The notes: generated by a model not told the origin, from the sequence alone. Positions 1 through 9,835 are shown, numbered from the stretch's first letter. The stretch is DNA of 35,434 bases from JBDIBB01 sp039812685 (GCA_039812685.1 JBDIBB010000034.1:1-35434), one strand, 5' to 3'. Program-made: numbers and translations.

Positions 1-271
1 TCTCGTCCTCGTCGTCGTCCTCGGCCTGATCAAGCACCTCCAGCGTGGTCACGATGTCCGACACGTAGAGGAAGCCGTCGCGCTCGAGCCCCAGTTCGAC
101 GAATGCCGACTGCATGCCCGGCAGGACCTTCGTGACGCGGCCCTTGTAGACGTTGCCGGCCACCTGCTGCTGCCGCTCGCGCTCGATGAAGATCTCCACC
201 ACCTCGTCGTTCTCGAGGATCGCCACGCGGGTTTCGCGATCCGTCGAGGAGACGATCATCTCCTTGTTCAT
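1..271 (-). CDS. rng: Ribonuclease G/E (Rne/Rng family), N-terminal part
   Basis: Partial gene running off the left edge; only about 90 N-terminal residues are present. The protein opens MNKEMIVSSTDRETRVAILE and continues with EIFIERERQQQVAGNVYKG, GRVTKVLPGMQSAFVELGL and ERDGFLYVSDI. These are the conserved start of Rne/Rng endoribonucleases leading into their S1 RNA-binding domain. The acidic run near the edge (EDDDEDE) would be an insertion in the S1 region. The family cleaves single-stranded RNA in rRNA maturation and mRNA decay. The start is ATG at 271 with GGAG about 8 bases upstream. It is the last visible gene of the leftward mre-mrdA-rodA run, a linkage known for rng next to mreBCD in Proteobacteria. 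RNase E cannot be told from RNase G because the catalytic and C-terminal parts are outside the window. Confidence 0.88.
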   Translation of the reverse strand, partial: MNKEMIVSSTDRETRVAILENDEVVEIFIERERQQQVAGNVYKGRVTKVLPGMQSAFVELGLERDGFLYVSDIVTTLEVLDQAEDDDEDE

Positions 272-308
272 GCACGACACTCCGTCGGCGCCGGGCGGAC
301 GCAGCCTG

Positions 309-328
309 CCGCCACCAAGAGGTGGCGG
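309..328. other. Perfect hairpin in the rodA-rng spacer
   Basis: CCGCCACC and GGTGGCGG form a perfect 8-bp stem with an AAGA loop (on the + strand) in the 178-base gap between the rodA stop and the rng start. There is no T-run on the minus strand, so it does not look like a classical intrinsic terminator. It lies 38 bases upstream of the rng start codon, in what would be the 5' leader. It could act in rng mRNA processing or be neutral. Confidence 0.4.
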
Positions 329-449
329 GGGCTGGCCCTGCGCCGGCTCGCACGACGTTCCGCGGTGCGACGTCCGGCGTCGACACGAGGAAGGCCGAGC
401 GGGTCGGCATGGCCGGCGCATCGGGCGGCGTCCCGCGAAGGGCGCCGCG

Positions 450-1550
450 TCAATTGGTGAACCGCCGCATCCTCACGTTGAGGACGAGGCCGAAACTCGC
501 CAACGTCGCCATGATCGACGACCCACCGTAGCTGAGCAGCGGCAACGGCAGGCCCTTCACCGGCGCGAGGCCGGCCGACATGGTGATGTTGTAGACCACC
601 TGGAACGTGAATCCCGAAATGAGGCCCACCACGAGGAAGGCCCCGAGCCGATCCTTGGCCATGCGCGCCGCGTCGAGCGAGCGCAGGATGACCAGCAGGT
701 AGAGCCCGAGCGTGACCAGCACGCCCACGAACCCGTGCTCCTCGGCCAGCACCGAGTAGACGAAGTCGTTGTGCGCGACGGGCAGGAACTTGTACTGGCC
801 CTGCGTGCCCTGCAGGAACCCCTTGCCCGTCACCCCGCCGCTGCCCACGGTGACACGGGCCTGGATCTGCTGGTAGCCCGCGCCGCGCGCGTCCTTCTCG
901 GGATCGAGGAACGTCTCGATCCGCGACTTCTGGTAATCCTTGAGCGCGAACATCCAGGCGGCGGGCGCCGCGACGATGGCCAGGGCGAGGATGGCGGCGA
1001 CGACCTTCAGGCGCATCCCGGCCACGAAGGCGATGCCCAGGAAGATCGGCACGAGCGTGACGGCGGTGCCGAGGTCGGGTTGCTTCGCGATGAGGCCGGC
1101 CAGGACGACCAGCAGCACCGCGGCCGTCGCCAGGTCCGGCCAGTTGCCGGCGCCCCGTCGGTTCTCGGCGAAGAACGTGGCCACGACGAGCGCGAGCGCG
1201 ACCTTGGCGAACTCCGACGGCTGGAGGTTCATCGGGCCGAGGTTGATCCAGCGCCGCGCGCCGCCGGCCACCACGCCGAACACCAGGACATAGAGCAGCA
1301 GCAGGGCGATGGCCACGAAGACGACGAGCGAATACTCGGCCAGCGTGCGGTAGTCGATGGCCAGGCAGACGGCGAGCGCGGCGACGCCGAGCAGCGCGGC
1401 GTAGAGCTGCTTGTAGAACTCGGCGCCGACGCGGCCCTGCATCACGTCGTAGGTGGTGCTGTAGATCATCACCAGCCCGATCCCCGCGAGCAGCAGCACG
1501 GCCGCGAGCAGGAGCCAGTCGATGTGGCGATGGAGGCGGCGTTCGAACAC
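450..1550 (-). CDS. rodA: RodA, SEDS-family peptidoglycan glycosyltransferase
   Basis: Polytopic membrane protein of 366 residues, the usual RodA length. Seen: a first membrane segment after HIDW, the PSEFAK motif, IAKQPDLGTAVTL carrying the Asp that is catalytic in the SEDS family, and a C-terminal PLPLLSYGGSS motif. RodA polymerises lipid II into glycan strands and works with PBP2, whose gene ends 5 bases upstream. The reading frame is open further back into mrdA, but the GTG at 1550 directly follows the mrdA TAG (1555-1557) and places the first membrane segment at the usual distance. The Shine-Dalgarno signal is weak, so translational coupling to mrdA is likely. Confidence 0.95.
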   Translation of the reverse strand: MFERRLHRHIDWLLLAAVLLLAGIGLVMIYSTTYDVMQGRVGAEFYKQLYAALLGVAALAVCLAIDYRTLAEYSLVVFVAIALLLLYVLVFGVVAGGARRWINLGPMNLQPSEFAKVALALVVATFFAENRRGAGNWPDLATAAVLLVVLAGLIAKQPDLGTAVTLVPIFLGIAFVAGMRLKVVAAILALAIVAAPAAWMFALKDYQKSRIETFLDPEKDARGAGYQQIQARVTVGSGGVTGKGFLQGTQGQYKFLPVAHNDFVYSVLAEEHGFVGVLVTLGLYLLVILRSLDAARMAKDRLGAFLVVGLISGFTFQVVYNITMSAGLAPVKGLPLPLLSYGGSSIMATLASFGLVLNVRMRRFTN

Positions 1551-1554
1551 GGTT

Positions 1555-3519
1555 CTACTCGCGTGCGGCGGCGGCGCGGCGGACGGCCGGCCGGGCGGCC
1601 TCACCGGTCCCGCGGTCGGTCGGATCCACGATCGCCACCACGTCCGGATCGGCCGGGAGGGGCCCGGCCGGGGCGGCCTTCGGCGCCGGGTAATCGGGCA
1701 GCGGACGCCCTTCGAGCTTGGCGAAATAGGTGTCGATGACGTGCCGGGCGATCGGCGCCGCCAGGTATCCGTGCTCGGAGTGCTCGGCGAAGATCGCGCC
1801 GGCGATCTGCGGGTGATCGCGCGGCGCGAAGAACACGAACCAGCCGTGATCGCGCAGGTCGCGGCTGGTGCCGCTGCCGCGCGCCCGGTCGCGCCCCTGG
1901 TTGGAGATCACCTGCGCGGTGCCGGTCTTGCCGGCCACGTCGTAGCCGGGCAGGCGGGCGCGGCCTGCGGTGCCCGCGCCGTTGACGGCCAGCCAGAGCC
2001 CGTCGTGCAGGGCGGCGACGTGCTCGGGCTGCATGGACGTCACGGCCAGTGGCGCCGGCGGCGTCACCGGCTGCCATCCGTGGCCGTCGTCGATCGCCTG
2101 CACCAGGTGCGGCACCTGGCGCGTGCCGCCGTTGGCCACCGTGCTGATCATCGTGGCGAGCGCCAGCGGCGTCACCGACACCTGGCCCTGGCCAATCGCC
2201 ACCGAGATGGTCTCGCCCGCGTACCACTTCTCGCCGGTGCGCCGGCGCTTCCACTCGGTGGAGGGCACCAGGCTCTCGGCCTCGTGGGGCAGGTCGATGC
2301 CGGTCTTGTCGGCGAGCCCGAGCAACTGGGCCCACTTGTGGATCCTGTCGACGCCGAGCATGTTCCCCAGCGTGTAGAAGTAGACGTTGCACGACTTCTC
2401 GATCGCGTGGCGCATGTCGAGCGAGCCGTGTCCGCCGGCGAGATGGCACTTGAAGTACCGGCCGTAGAACGTGGCGCCGCCGCCGCAGAAGATGCGGTGA
2501 TCCGGCGTCACGATCCCCTCCTCGAGCGCCGCCGTCGCGACCACGATCTTGAAGGTGGATCCGGGCGAGTAGCGTCCCTGGATGGCGCGGTTCTGCAGCG
2601 GGCGCAGACCGTCGGTGTTGAGCCTGGTCCAGGTGGCGCGGTCGATGCCCGCCGCGAAGCGGTTGGGATCGTAGGCGGGCAGGCTGACGAGCGAGAGGAT
2701 CTCGCCGGTGCGCGGGTCGAGCACCGCCGCCGCCCCCCAGTACCCCGTGGCCCTGAAACCGTTCTCCACGGCGCGCTGCAGGTCGGCGTCGATCGTCAAC
2801 CGCAGCCGTGCGCCCTCGGCCGGTGGCCGTTCGCCGAGGATCTCGATCTCGCGGCCGACGCTGTTGACGACCACGCGGCGCGCCCCGTCGACTCCCATCA
2901 GCTCGGCGTTGTAGATCTGCTCGACGCCGGACTGGCCGATGATCGCGCCTGGGCCGAAGCCGCCGTGATCCTGCCGCGCGAGCTGCTGCTCGGTGATCTC
3001 CCCGACGTAGCCGAAGAGGTGCGCGGCCATTTCGTCGGTCGGGTAGTGCCGGGTGGGGACCTGCTGGACCAGCAGGTCCGGCAGCTCGAGCCGCCGCGCG
3101 AGGACCGCCGACACCTGCGCGAGCGAGGCGTCGCCAACGAGCAGCACGGGCCGGTAGCGCGGCTCGTTGGCGTGGCGCGCGAGGATGGCGTCGAACTCCT
3201 CGCGGGCAATGCCGGTGATGCGCGCGAGCGCCGCGAGCGTGCCGTCGAGGTCGTGCGTCTGCTCCCGGACGAGCGAGATGTTGAAGGCGTCGCGATTCTC
3301 GACCAGCACGCGCCCGTTCCTGTCGAAGAGCGTGCCGCGGGGCGCGCGCAGCGCGAGCGTGCGCAGGTGGTTGTTCTGCGCCATCTCCTGGAATTTCTGG
3401 TGCTGCACGACCTGGAAGTACCAGAAGCAGGTGGCGAGCACGCCGAAGACGACGATCACGCCGGCGCGCAGCGCGGCGAGGCGCCTGGGCAGGTGACGCC
3501 GATCCTCGACGAACCGCAT
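1555..3519 (-). CDS. mrdA: Penicillin-binding protein 2 (peptidoglycan D,D-transpeptidase)
   Basis: Class B PBP of 654 residues with a single N-terminal membrane anchor (about residues 16-38), a PBP dimerisation domain beginning around ALRAPRGTLFDRNGRVL, and a transpeptidase domain. The three catalytic motifs are intact: STFK at 321-324, SCN at 376-378 and KTGT at 531-534. It cross-links peptidoglycan during cylindrical growth in the elongasome together with RodA, MreB, MreC and MreD. The start is ATG at 3519 with AGGAGG about ten bases upstream. The C-terminus is a proline- and alanine-rich tail of about 60 residues. It sits between mreD and rodA, the standard order. Confidence 0.96.
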   Translation of the reverse strand: MRFVEDRRHLPRRLAALRAGVIVVFGVLATCFWYFQVVQHQKFQEMAQNNHLRTLALRAPRGTLFDRNGRVLVENRDAFNISLVREQTHDLDGTLAALARITGIAREEFDAILARHANEPRYRPVLLVGDASLAQVSAVLARRLELPDLLVQQVPTRHYPTDEMAAHLFGYVGEITEQQLARQDHGGFGPGAIIGQSGVEQIYNAELMGVDGARRVVVNSVGREIEILGERPPAEGARLRLTIDADLQRAVENGFRATGYWGAAAVLDPRTGEILSLVSLPAYDPNRFAAGIDRATWTRLNTDGLRPLQNRAIQGRYSPGSTFKIVVATAALEEGIVTPDHRIFCGGGATFYGRYFKCHLAGGHGSLDMRHAIEKSCNVYFYTLGNMLGVDRIHKWAQLLGLADKTGIDLPHEAESLVPSTEWKRRRTGEKWYAGETISVAIGQGQVSVTPLALATMISTVANGGTRQVPHLVQAIDDGHGWQPVTPPAPLAVTSMQPEHVAALHDGLWLAVNGAGTAGRARLPGYDVAGKTGTAQVISNQGRDRARGSGTSRDLRDHGWFVFFAPRDHPQIAGAIFAEHSEHGYLAAPIARHVIDTYFAKLEGRPLPDYPAPKAAPAGPLPADPDVVAIVDPTDRGTGEAARPAVRRAAAARE

Positions 3520-3535
3520 GGCCGTATCGTCCTCC

Positions 3536-4054
3536 TCAGCCCGAGAGCCGGCCGCGCACGTGCGCGCGCCGCAGCCGGCGGCGTTCGATCATCCGCGGGG
3601 CGCGCTCCACCACCTGGAAGGCGAGCACCCCGACGACCCCGTTGAACAGCGCCTGCGCGGCCACCCGCGCCGGCGCCACCCCGAACCCCAGCGGCGTGAT
3701 CAGGGCGTAGAGGCCGATCACGCACGTGGCCTGCAGCGCCGATCCCGCCACGAACACGACGAAACGCGGCAGCGTGTTCGCCACGATGAACTGCGACCCG
3801 ATCGCCCCGGCCGCAAACGCCACGAGGCAGCTGGCGAACCCGTTGACGCCCACCACACCGCCCGACAGCACGTCCTGCGCCAGCCCGGCCGCCGACCCGA
3901 TGAGGATGCCCGCGGCGGGCCCCGCACCGAGCGCGAAGTAGATCACGGTCACCGTGACGAGATCGATCACCGACCGGTTGCCCATGGCGTGCGCCAGCAG
4001 CGCCTGCAGCGCCAGCGCGATGCCCAGGGCCACGGCGGTCCGCAGCGCGTACAC
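3536..4054 (-). CDS. mreD: Rod shape-determining protein MreD
   Basis: Small, highly hydrophobic protein of 172 residues with five or six membrane segments and few conserved motifs, as usual for MreD. The identification rests on size, topology and position between mreC and mrdA. The start is GTG at 4054, three bases beyond the mreC TAG (4058-4060), so translation is probably coupled. MreD is an inner-membrane part of the elongasome that balances MreC in activating PBP2-RodA. The last 20 residues are strongly basic (arginine-rich) and probably cytoplasmic. Confidence 0.88.
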   Translation of the reverse strand: MYALRTAVALGIALALQALLAHAMGNRSVIDLVTVTVIYFALGAGPAAGILIGSAAGLAQDVLSGGVVGVNGFASCLVAFAAGAIGSQFIVANTLPRFVVFVAGSALQATCVIGLYALITPLGFGVAPARVAAQALFNGVVGVLAFQVVERAPRMIERRRLRRAHVRGRLSG

Positions 4055-4057
4055 CGG

Positions 4058-4951
4058 CTATCCCGATCCGCCCTCGCCGGGCGTCGCGGGGCCGGTGGGA
4101 GCGGGCGGCGGCTCGACCACCACCAGCACTTCCTCCACGGCCGAGAAGTCGACCGCCGGGCGGATCCGCACCACCTGGTAGAGCCCCTGGCCGCGCTCGA
4201 CGGCGACGATCTCGCCAATCGGGAACCCCTTCGGGTAGATGCCATCGAGGCCCGAGGAGATCACCGCGTCGCCCACCTGGACGTCGGCGAGCGTCGACAC
4301 GTATTCCATCCGCAGCATCACGCCGTCGTCGCCGACGACGATGCCGCCGGCGCGCGAGCGTTCGATCATGGCCGCCGCGGCGGCGCTGCGGTCCACCAGC
4401 AGTTGCACGCGTGCGGCGTGCGCGGTGGGCGGCGGCCGCCCCACCACGCGTCCCACCAGCCCCTGCGGCGCGAGCACGGCCATGTCGGGTGCGATGCCGT
4501 CGGCGCGCCCGCGGCTGATGGTCACGGTGCGGAACCAGGAGGTGGCGTCGCCCGCGATCACCTCGGCCGCCAGCGTCCGCTGCGGCACCCGCGCCCGCAT
4601 GCCCAGCAGCGTCTCGAGCCGTTCGGCCCGCAGCGCCAGCGTCCGCTGCTCGTGCAGCCCGATCTCGATCTCGTCGATCCGGGCGCGCAGGCGGGCGTTC
4701 TCTTCCTGAACGCCCGCGAGCGCGACGTACTGGCGCCACGCGTCTCCGACGGAGGACGCCGCGGCGCCCACGAGCCGCTGCACCTCGCCGAACGCGCCGA
4801 ACACCAGCGCGCTGAACACGGTGACGCCGCCGGCCGTGTTCACCTGCAGCGACACGAGCAGCAGGTGGCCGAGCAGCGCCGCCACCAGCAGCGGCCCGAT
4901 GCGCCGGCGCCCCGCGAGCACCGCCGCCGGCGAGAGAGGAGGGATCGTCAC
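4058..4951 (-). CDS. mreC: Rod shape-determining protein MreC
   Basis: 297 residues: a short cytoplasmic N-terminus, one membrane segment (about 19-37), a coiled-coil-like stretch (about 75-115, EENARLRARIDEIEIGL) and a periplasmic double beta-barrel domain. The C-terminal half carries the MreC signature GDAVISSGLDGIYPKGFPIG. MreC is a periplasmic scaffold that binds and activates PBP2. The gene starts with ATG at 4951, five bases after the mreB TGA, and lies in the canonical mreBCD order. The tail is rich in Pro and Gly (PPPAPTGPATPGEGGSG). Confidence 0.95.
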   Translation of the reverse strand: MTIPPLSPAAVLAGRRRIGPLLVAALLGHLLLVSLQVNTAGGVTVFSALVFGAFGEVQRLVGAAASSVGDAWRQYVALAGVQEENARLRARIDEIEIGLHEQRTLALRAERLETLLGMRARVPQRTLAAEVIAGDATSWFRTVTISRGRADGIAPDMAVLAPQGLVGRVVGRPPPTAHAARVQLLVDRSAAAAAMIERSRAGGIVVGDDGVMLRMEYVSTLADVQVGDAVISSGLDGIYPKGFPIGEIVAVERGQGLYQVVRIRPAVDFSAVEEVLVVVEPPPAPTGPATPGEGGSG

Positions 4952-4956
4952 GCCCG

Positions 4957-5982
<1,026 letters not shown>

Positions 5983-5995
5983 GGAGGAGTCGCTC

Positions 5996-7141
5996 CTAGC
6001 GCCGGCCCGCCTGGCCGGGGTCGACCGCGACGTGGATGCCGTCCTTGCCGCGATCCTTGATCCAATACATCGCCTGGTCGGCGGCCTGCACCAGCCCGTC
6101 GGCCGTCGTGGCGCTGCCGGGCAGCAACGCGATGCCGATCGACACCGTCAGCCGCACGTCGAGTCCCTCGGACGCCAGGAAGACGTGCCGGGCGACACGT
6201 TCGCGGAGGCGCTCGGCGACGTGTCGCGCGCCCTCCCTGTCGGTTTCCGGCAGCACGACGGCGAACTCGTCACCGCCGTACCGGGCCACGGTATCGGTTT
6301 CCCGCGCCGACTCCTGCAGCACCTGCGCCACCTCGGCGAGGGCACGGCTGCCCGCGAGGTGACCGTGCGCGTCGTTGACGGCCTTGAAGCCGTCGAGGTC
6401 GAGGAACAGCAGCGACAGCGGCTGCTGCGTGCGGATGGTCCGCTTCACTTCGCGCCGCAGCACGAGCCCCAGGAAGCGGGCGTTGTAGAGCTGCGTCAGG
6501 TCGTCGGTGACCGAGAGGGCCTCGGCGCGCTCACGCCGCAGCTGGGTGTCGAGGGTGAGCAGCGCCACGTCGAGCCATTGCGTGAGGCGGCGGCGCACCC
6601 CGGCTGGCAGGGTGAACGCGCCGCGCACGGGCGTGCGATGGTAGGCCACCAGCGCCAGGCGCGACTGTCCGCGGACGGGCAACGCGAGCCCGACGGCCGC
6701 GCCGGCGGGCGCACCCGCGAACTCGTCCGCCAGGTTGGCCGTCAGGGCGTCGGCGCCACGTCTGGTGACGCGCGCCGCCAGCGCCTGGATGGCCACGCGG
6801 ACCGCATCGCGAATGCCGCGCACGGCGAGGCAGCGCGGGACGTCCACCCACTCGTCGACCAGCAGCGCCCACCCGACGCCTGGCAGGCGGCGGGCGCACT
6901 CGCTGACAATGGCCTCGGCGACCTGCTGGGGATCGAGCGGCACCGACACGGCACGGGTCAGCGCGAACAACCGGCTGGCGTCCTCGGGCGGAGATGAAGG
7001 CAGCGAGCGCAGGCGCGCCGCGAGGTCAGCGGAGGCCGGAGGCGTGCGGCGCCGCGCCGCCGGGCGCCCGGCGGCGGCGCGTCGGGCTGGCGTTGGCGGG
7101 CTGGGCCGCCCGGCACGCGTCTTCGACATCGAGTACGGCAC
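5996..7141 (-). CDS. Diguanylate cyclase (GGDEF) with N-terminal GAF-like region
   Basis: 381 residues from the GTG at 7141; an ATG four codons later (7129) is an equally good start, and neither has a clear Shine-Dalgarno. The first 35 residues are basic and low-complexity. Residues about 55-195 look like a GAF-type sensor domain. The C-terminal part (about 205-370) is a complete GGDEF domain: LTQLYNARF, LLFLDLDGFKAVND and RYGGDEF (GGDEF at 289-293). An RxxD inhibitory site (R280-D283) lies five residues before GGDEF, so the enzyme should make c-di-GMP and be product-inhibited. No membrane segment is seen, so it is probably cytoplasmic. It heads the mreBCD operon, an unusual place for a cyclase. 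Confidence 0.92.
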   Translation of the reverse strand: MPYSMSKTRAGRPSPPTPARRAAAGRPAARRRTPPASADLAARLRSLPSSPPEDASRLFALTRAVSVPLDPQQVAEAIVSECARRLPGVGWALLVDEWVDVPRCLAVRGIRDAVRVAIQALAARVTRRGADALTANLADEFAGAPAGAAVGLALPVRGQSRLALVAYHRTPVRGAFTLPAGVRRRLTQWLDVALLTLDTQLRRERAEALSVTDDLTQLYNARFLGLVLRREVKRTIRTQQPLSLLFLDLDGFKAVNDAHGHLAGSRALAEVAQVLQESARETDTVARYGGDEFAVVLPETDREGARHVAERLRERVARHVFLASEGLDVRLTVSIGIALLPGSATTADGLVQAADQAMYWIKDRGKDGIHVAVDPGQAGRR

Positions 7142-7608
7142 CCTCGGCGTCCCTCTTGCGCATCCACCTCACCCCGGTGAGGGACCTGCCGCGTGAACCC
7201 GTCGGTCCCGGCGGACCGTCCCCGCGACATCCCGGCCGACTCACCCAACGCACGGGGTCGCCCGCATCTATCGAAACGACGCACCGCGGCCTGCAGCGTT
7301 GCCCCGGACGGGACCGTCTGGACGGCGCGCTTCCAACGCGCACGTGCGGCGCACGCACAGAATCCCGGGCACTATAGCACACGCAACGACGGCGGCGAAT
7401 GACTGGCACGGGGTGTGCTCTCCCGCACCATCCGGCCCGGCATCGGCTCGATGCGGGACCGGGTGCGGGTTGCCGCCTCGCGGGCCGGCCCAGCCGCGCC
7501 GGCTGCCGGAGTGGCACGCCCCCGGGCACGTGCTTGCCCGCCTCCCGTCGCTCGCATACCATTGCGGTTTGCCCGATCGGATCCGGGCCCCGGAAGGACG
7601 CCACGCAG
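7142..7608. other. 467-base divergent intergenic region
   Basis: This gap separates the leftward GGDEF-mre operon from the rightward ppiD-like gene and must hold both promoters. The one convincing promoter-like element is the TATAGT hexamer on the minus strand (see the separate entry). The rest is GC-rich and I see no gene, tRNA or strong hairpin in it. Confidence 0.6.
7371..7399 (-). promoter_or_regulatory. Candidate sigma-70 promoter of the GGDEF-mre operon
   Basis: On the minus strand TTCGCC (7394-7399) is followed after 17 bases by TATAGT (7371-7376). The -10 hexamer is a good match in an otherwise very GC-rich gap; the -35 is weak. It would give a leader of roughly 220 bases before the cyclase gene. 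The same AT-rich patch could also serve a rightward promoter (TATAGC). Confidence 0.3.
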
Positions 7609-9534
7609 ATGACGATGCTCGACTCCATGCGGCGACACAAGACCTGGCTCAAGTGGAGTCTGGTCCTGGTGGTGCTCGCCTTCATCGTGTTCTACATCCC
7701 GGACTTCCTCCAGACGCGCGACACGTCGGGAGCGATGCCGGGCGGCGCCGTGGCACGCGTGGGCGACCGCGTCATCACCGCGGCCGACTTCACCAGGGTC
7801 TACAACGCCCAGGTGCAGGCGTACCGCAGCGCCTACGGCGGCAACCTCAACGCGCAACTGCTGAAGCAACTGGGCATCGACCGCCAGATTCTGCAGCAGC
7901 TCATCGACGAAGAGGCCGCCAGTGCCGAGGCCGAGCGGCAGGGCCTGAGCGCCAGCGACGCCGAGGTGCGCGAGCGCATCGTGACGATGCCCGTCTTCCA
8001 GGAGAACGGCCAGTTCGTCGGCGAGGCCCGCTACAAGGCGCTGCTGCGGATGCAGCGGCCGCCGCTCACCCACACCGAGTTCGAGGAGAACATCCGGCGC
8101 GGCATCGTTCTCGACAAGCTGCGCATGGCGCTCACCGAGTGGGTGACGGTTTCCGATCACGAAGTCGACCAGGAGTACCGGCGCCGGAACGAGAAGGTGA
8201 AGCTGCAGTTCGTGGCGCTCACCGCCGACCGGTTCCGCGAGGGCCTCACCGCCACCGACCAGGAACTGCAGACCTATTTCGACGGCCACAAGGAGGAGTT
8301 CCGGATCGGTGAGCAGCGGCGGGTGAAGTACGCGGTGATCGACGTGCAGCAGATGCGCGAGCGCGTGCATGTGACACCGCAGGACGTCCAGCGGTTCTAC
8401 GATCAGAACATCGAGCAGTATTCGACGCCCGAACAGGTGCGCGCCAGCCACATCCTCCTGAAGACCGAAGGCAAGGACGAGGCCGCCGTGCGGGCCCTGG
8501 CCGAGAAGGTCCTGGCCGAGGCGAGGGCGCCCCACGCCGACTTCGCCGCGCTGGCGGCCAAGTACTCGGAGGACGACGCCTCGAAGGCGCGCGGCGGCGA
8601 CCTCGACTTCTTCAGCCGCGGCCGCATGGTGCCCGAATTCGAGCAGGTGGCGTTCGCGCTCGAACCTGGCGCAATCAGCGACCTGGTGAAGACGCCGTTC
8701 GGATTCCACGTGATCAAGGTCACGGCGAAGCACGAGGCGACGGCACGTCCGCTCGAAGAGGTCCGCGCCCAGATCGAGGAGCAGATCAAGTGGGAGCGTG
8801 CGCAGAGCCAGGCCAGCGATCTGGCGGCACGGCTGTCGAGCCAGATCCGGACCACCGCCGACCTCGAGCGGGTGGCACCAGCCAATGCCCTGACGGTGCA
8901 GGAGTCGGCGCCGTTCACCCGCGATGAACCGGTGCCCGGACTGGGCCCGTCGCCGGAGCTCAGCGCGGCCGCCTTCGAGTTGAGCGTGGGCCAGGCGGGC
9001 GAGGCCGTGCGCACGGCGCAGGGGTACGCGCTGTTTGCCGTGACGGGCCGCGAGGACTCGCGGCTGCCGTCGCTCGACGAGGTGAAGGAGAAGGTGCGCG
9101 AAGCCGTGATCGCCGGGAAGGCGCTGGATGCCGCGCGCCAGAAGGCGGCCGGCCTCGTCGCCACGCTGAAGGGCGCCGCCGACTTCACCGCCGCGGCCAA
9201 GGGCGCCGGCCTCGAGGTGAAGGGCACCGAGCTGGTGGCGCGCGGCACGGCACTGCCCGAGGTCGGTACGAGCCAGACGCTGGAGGATGCGGTGTTCGCG
9301 CTGACGGCCGGCGCCACCAGCGACGTGGTGACCACGCGCAACGCCGCCGTGATCGCGCGCGTCGTGGAGCGGAGCGACGTGACGGCCGATCAACTGGCCG
9401 CCGGCCGCGAGAGCCTGCGTACCGAACTGCTGAACGAGCGGCGGTCGCGCTTCTTCAGCAGCTACCTCGCCAAGGCGAAGCAGAACATGAAGATCACGAT
9501 CGACCGCGAGGTGCTGCAGCGACTGGTCGCGTAG
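7609..9534 (+). CDS. PpiD-like membrane-anchored peptidyl-prolyl cis-trans isomerase
   Basis: 641 residues. A short basic N-terminus (MRRHKTWLKW) precedes one membrane anchor (about residues 11-29). A SurA/PpiD-type N-terminal domain follows. A parvulin rotamase domain lies at about 275-380 with the signatures RASHILLKTEG, GGDLDFFSRGRMVPEFE and VKTPFGFHVIKV. The C-terminal third resembles a second, degenerate rotamase region. The family helps fold and release proteins leaving the Sec translocon on the periplasmic side. ATG 7609 was chosen because GGAAGGA lies about ten bases upstream and the anchor follows directly; an ATG at 7615 is possible. The frame is open upstream to 7399 without support. 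A very strong stem-loop lies 30 bases after the stop. Confidence 0.9.
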   Translation: MTMLDSMRRHKTWLKWSLVLVVLAFIVFYIPDFLQTRDTSGAMPGGAVARVGDRVITAADFTRVYNAQVQAYRSAYGGNLNAQLLKQLGIDRQILQQLIDEEAASAEAERQGLSASDAEVRERIVTMPVFQENGQFVGEARYKALLRMQRPPLTHTEFEENIRRGIVLDKLRMALTEWVTVSDHEVDQEYRRRNEKVKLQFVALTADRFREGLTATDQELQTYFDGHKEEFRIGEQRRVKYAVIDVQQMRERVHVTPQDVQRFYDQNIEQYSTPEQVRASHILLKTEGKDEAAVRALAEKVLAEARAPHADFAALAAKYSEDDASKARGGDLDFFSRGRMVPEFEQVAFALEPGAISDLVKTPFGFHVIKVTAKHEATARPLEEVRAQIEEQIKWERAQSQASDLAARLSSQIRTTADLERVAPANALTVQESAPFTRDEPVPGLGPSPELSAAAFELSVGQAGEAVRTAQGYALFAVTGREDSRLPSLDEVKEKVREAVIAGKALDAARQKAAGLVATLKGAADFTAAAKGAGLEVKGTELVARGTALPEVGTSQTLEDAVFALTAGATSDVVTTRNAAVIARVVERSDVTADQLAAGRESLRTELLNERRSRFFSSYLAKAKQNMKITIDREVLQRLVA

Positions 9535-9563
9535 GCGCGCACGCAGATCCCGCTGGCGCGGAT

Positions 9564-9602
9564 ATGGAGGCCTGGCTCCAACAATTGGAGCCAGGCCTCC
9601 AT
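9564..9602. terminator. Long perfect stem-loop after the ppiD-like gene
   Basis: ATGGAGGCCTGGCTCCAA and its exact complement form an 18-bp stem around a CAA loop, starting 29 bases after the ppiD-like stop. The stem is unusually long and perfect. There is no T-tract behind it, so it may be a non-canonical terminator, a 3'-end stabiliser or a repeat-type palindrome. Confidence 0.6.
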
Positions 9603-9707
9603 CGCGCGCCACCCTCTCTCCCGTCTGCCACGACAATCTGCCGGTTTGGCGCGCGATCATGCTCGCGGCCGCGTATGGCACGGGTGGCACTCCAATTGCT
9701 CAGCTGG

Positions 9708-9725
9708 TTGTCTGTCTAGACAACG
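9708..9725. promoter_or_regulatory. Operator-like inverted repeat upstream of the precursor peptide gene
   Basis: GTTGTCT-GTCT-AGACAAC is a 7+7 inverted repeat that contains the perfect palindrome TGTCTAGACA (9714-9723). It lies about 110 bases upstream of the precursor-peptide start, in a place suited to a regulator binding site. No cognate regulator is recognisable nearby. Confidence 0.35.
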
Positions 9726-9835
9726 GTGCGCGTGCGCATCGCCCCGCGACCGTCAGGCGGCCGAGGGGGCCGGTTGCCGGTTGCTGGTCGACCCATGAGC
9801 GCTGCCGTCCCGGCGGCGCGAGGAGAGATGTGGTT

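Larger units (their letters stand above)
9535..9835. other. 301-base spacer between the ppiD-like and RiPP precursor genes
   Basis: It contains an 18-bp perfect stem-loop (9564-9602) and an operator-like palindrome (9708-9725), listed separately. No coding sequence is convincing here; the open frame preceding the precursor peptide has no start-site support. Confidence 0.6.

Noticed and set aside
153..1739. Long plus-strand open frames opposite rodA, mrdA, mreBC, sppA and others
   Set aside because: Composition is low-complexity His/Arg/Gly-rich, typical of antisense frames in GC-rich DNA, and they lie opposite well-recognised genes.
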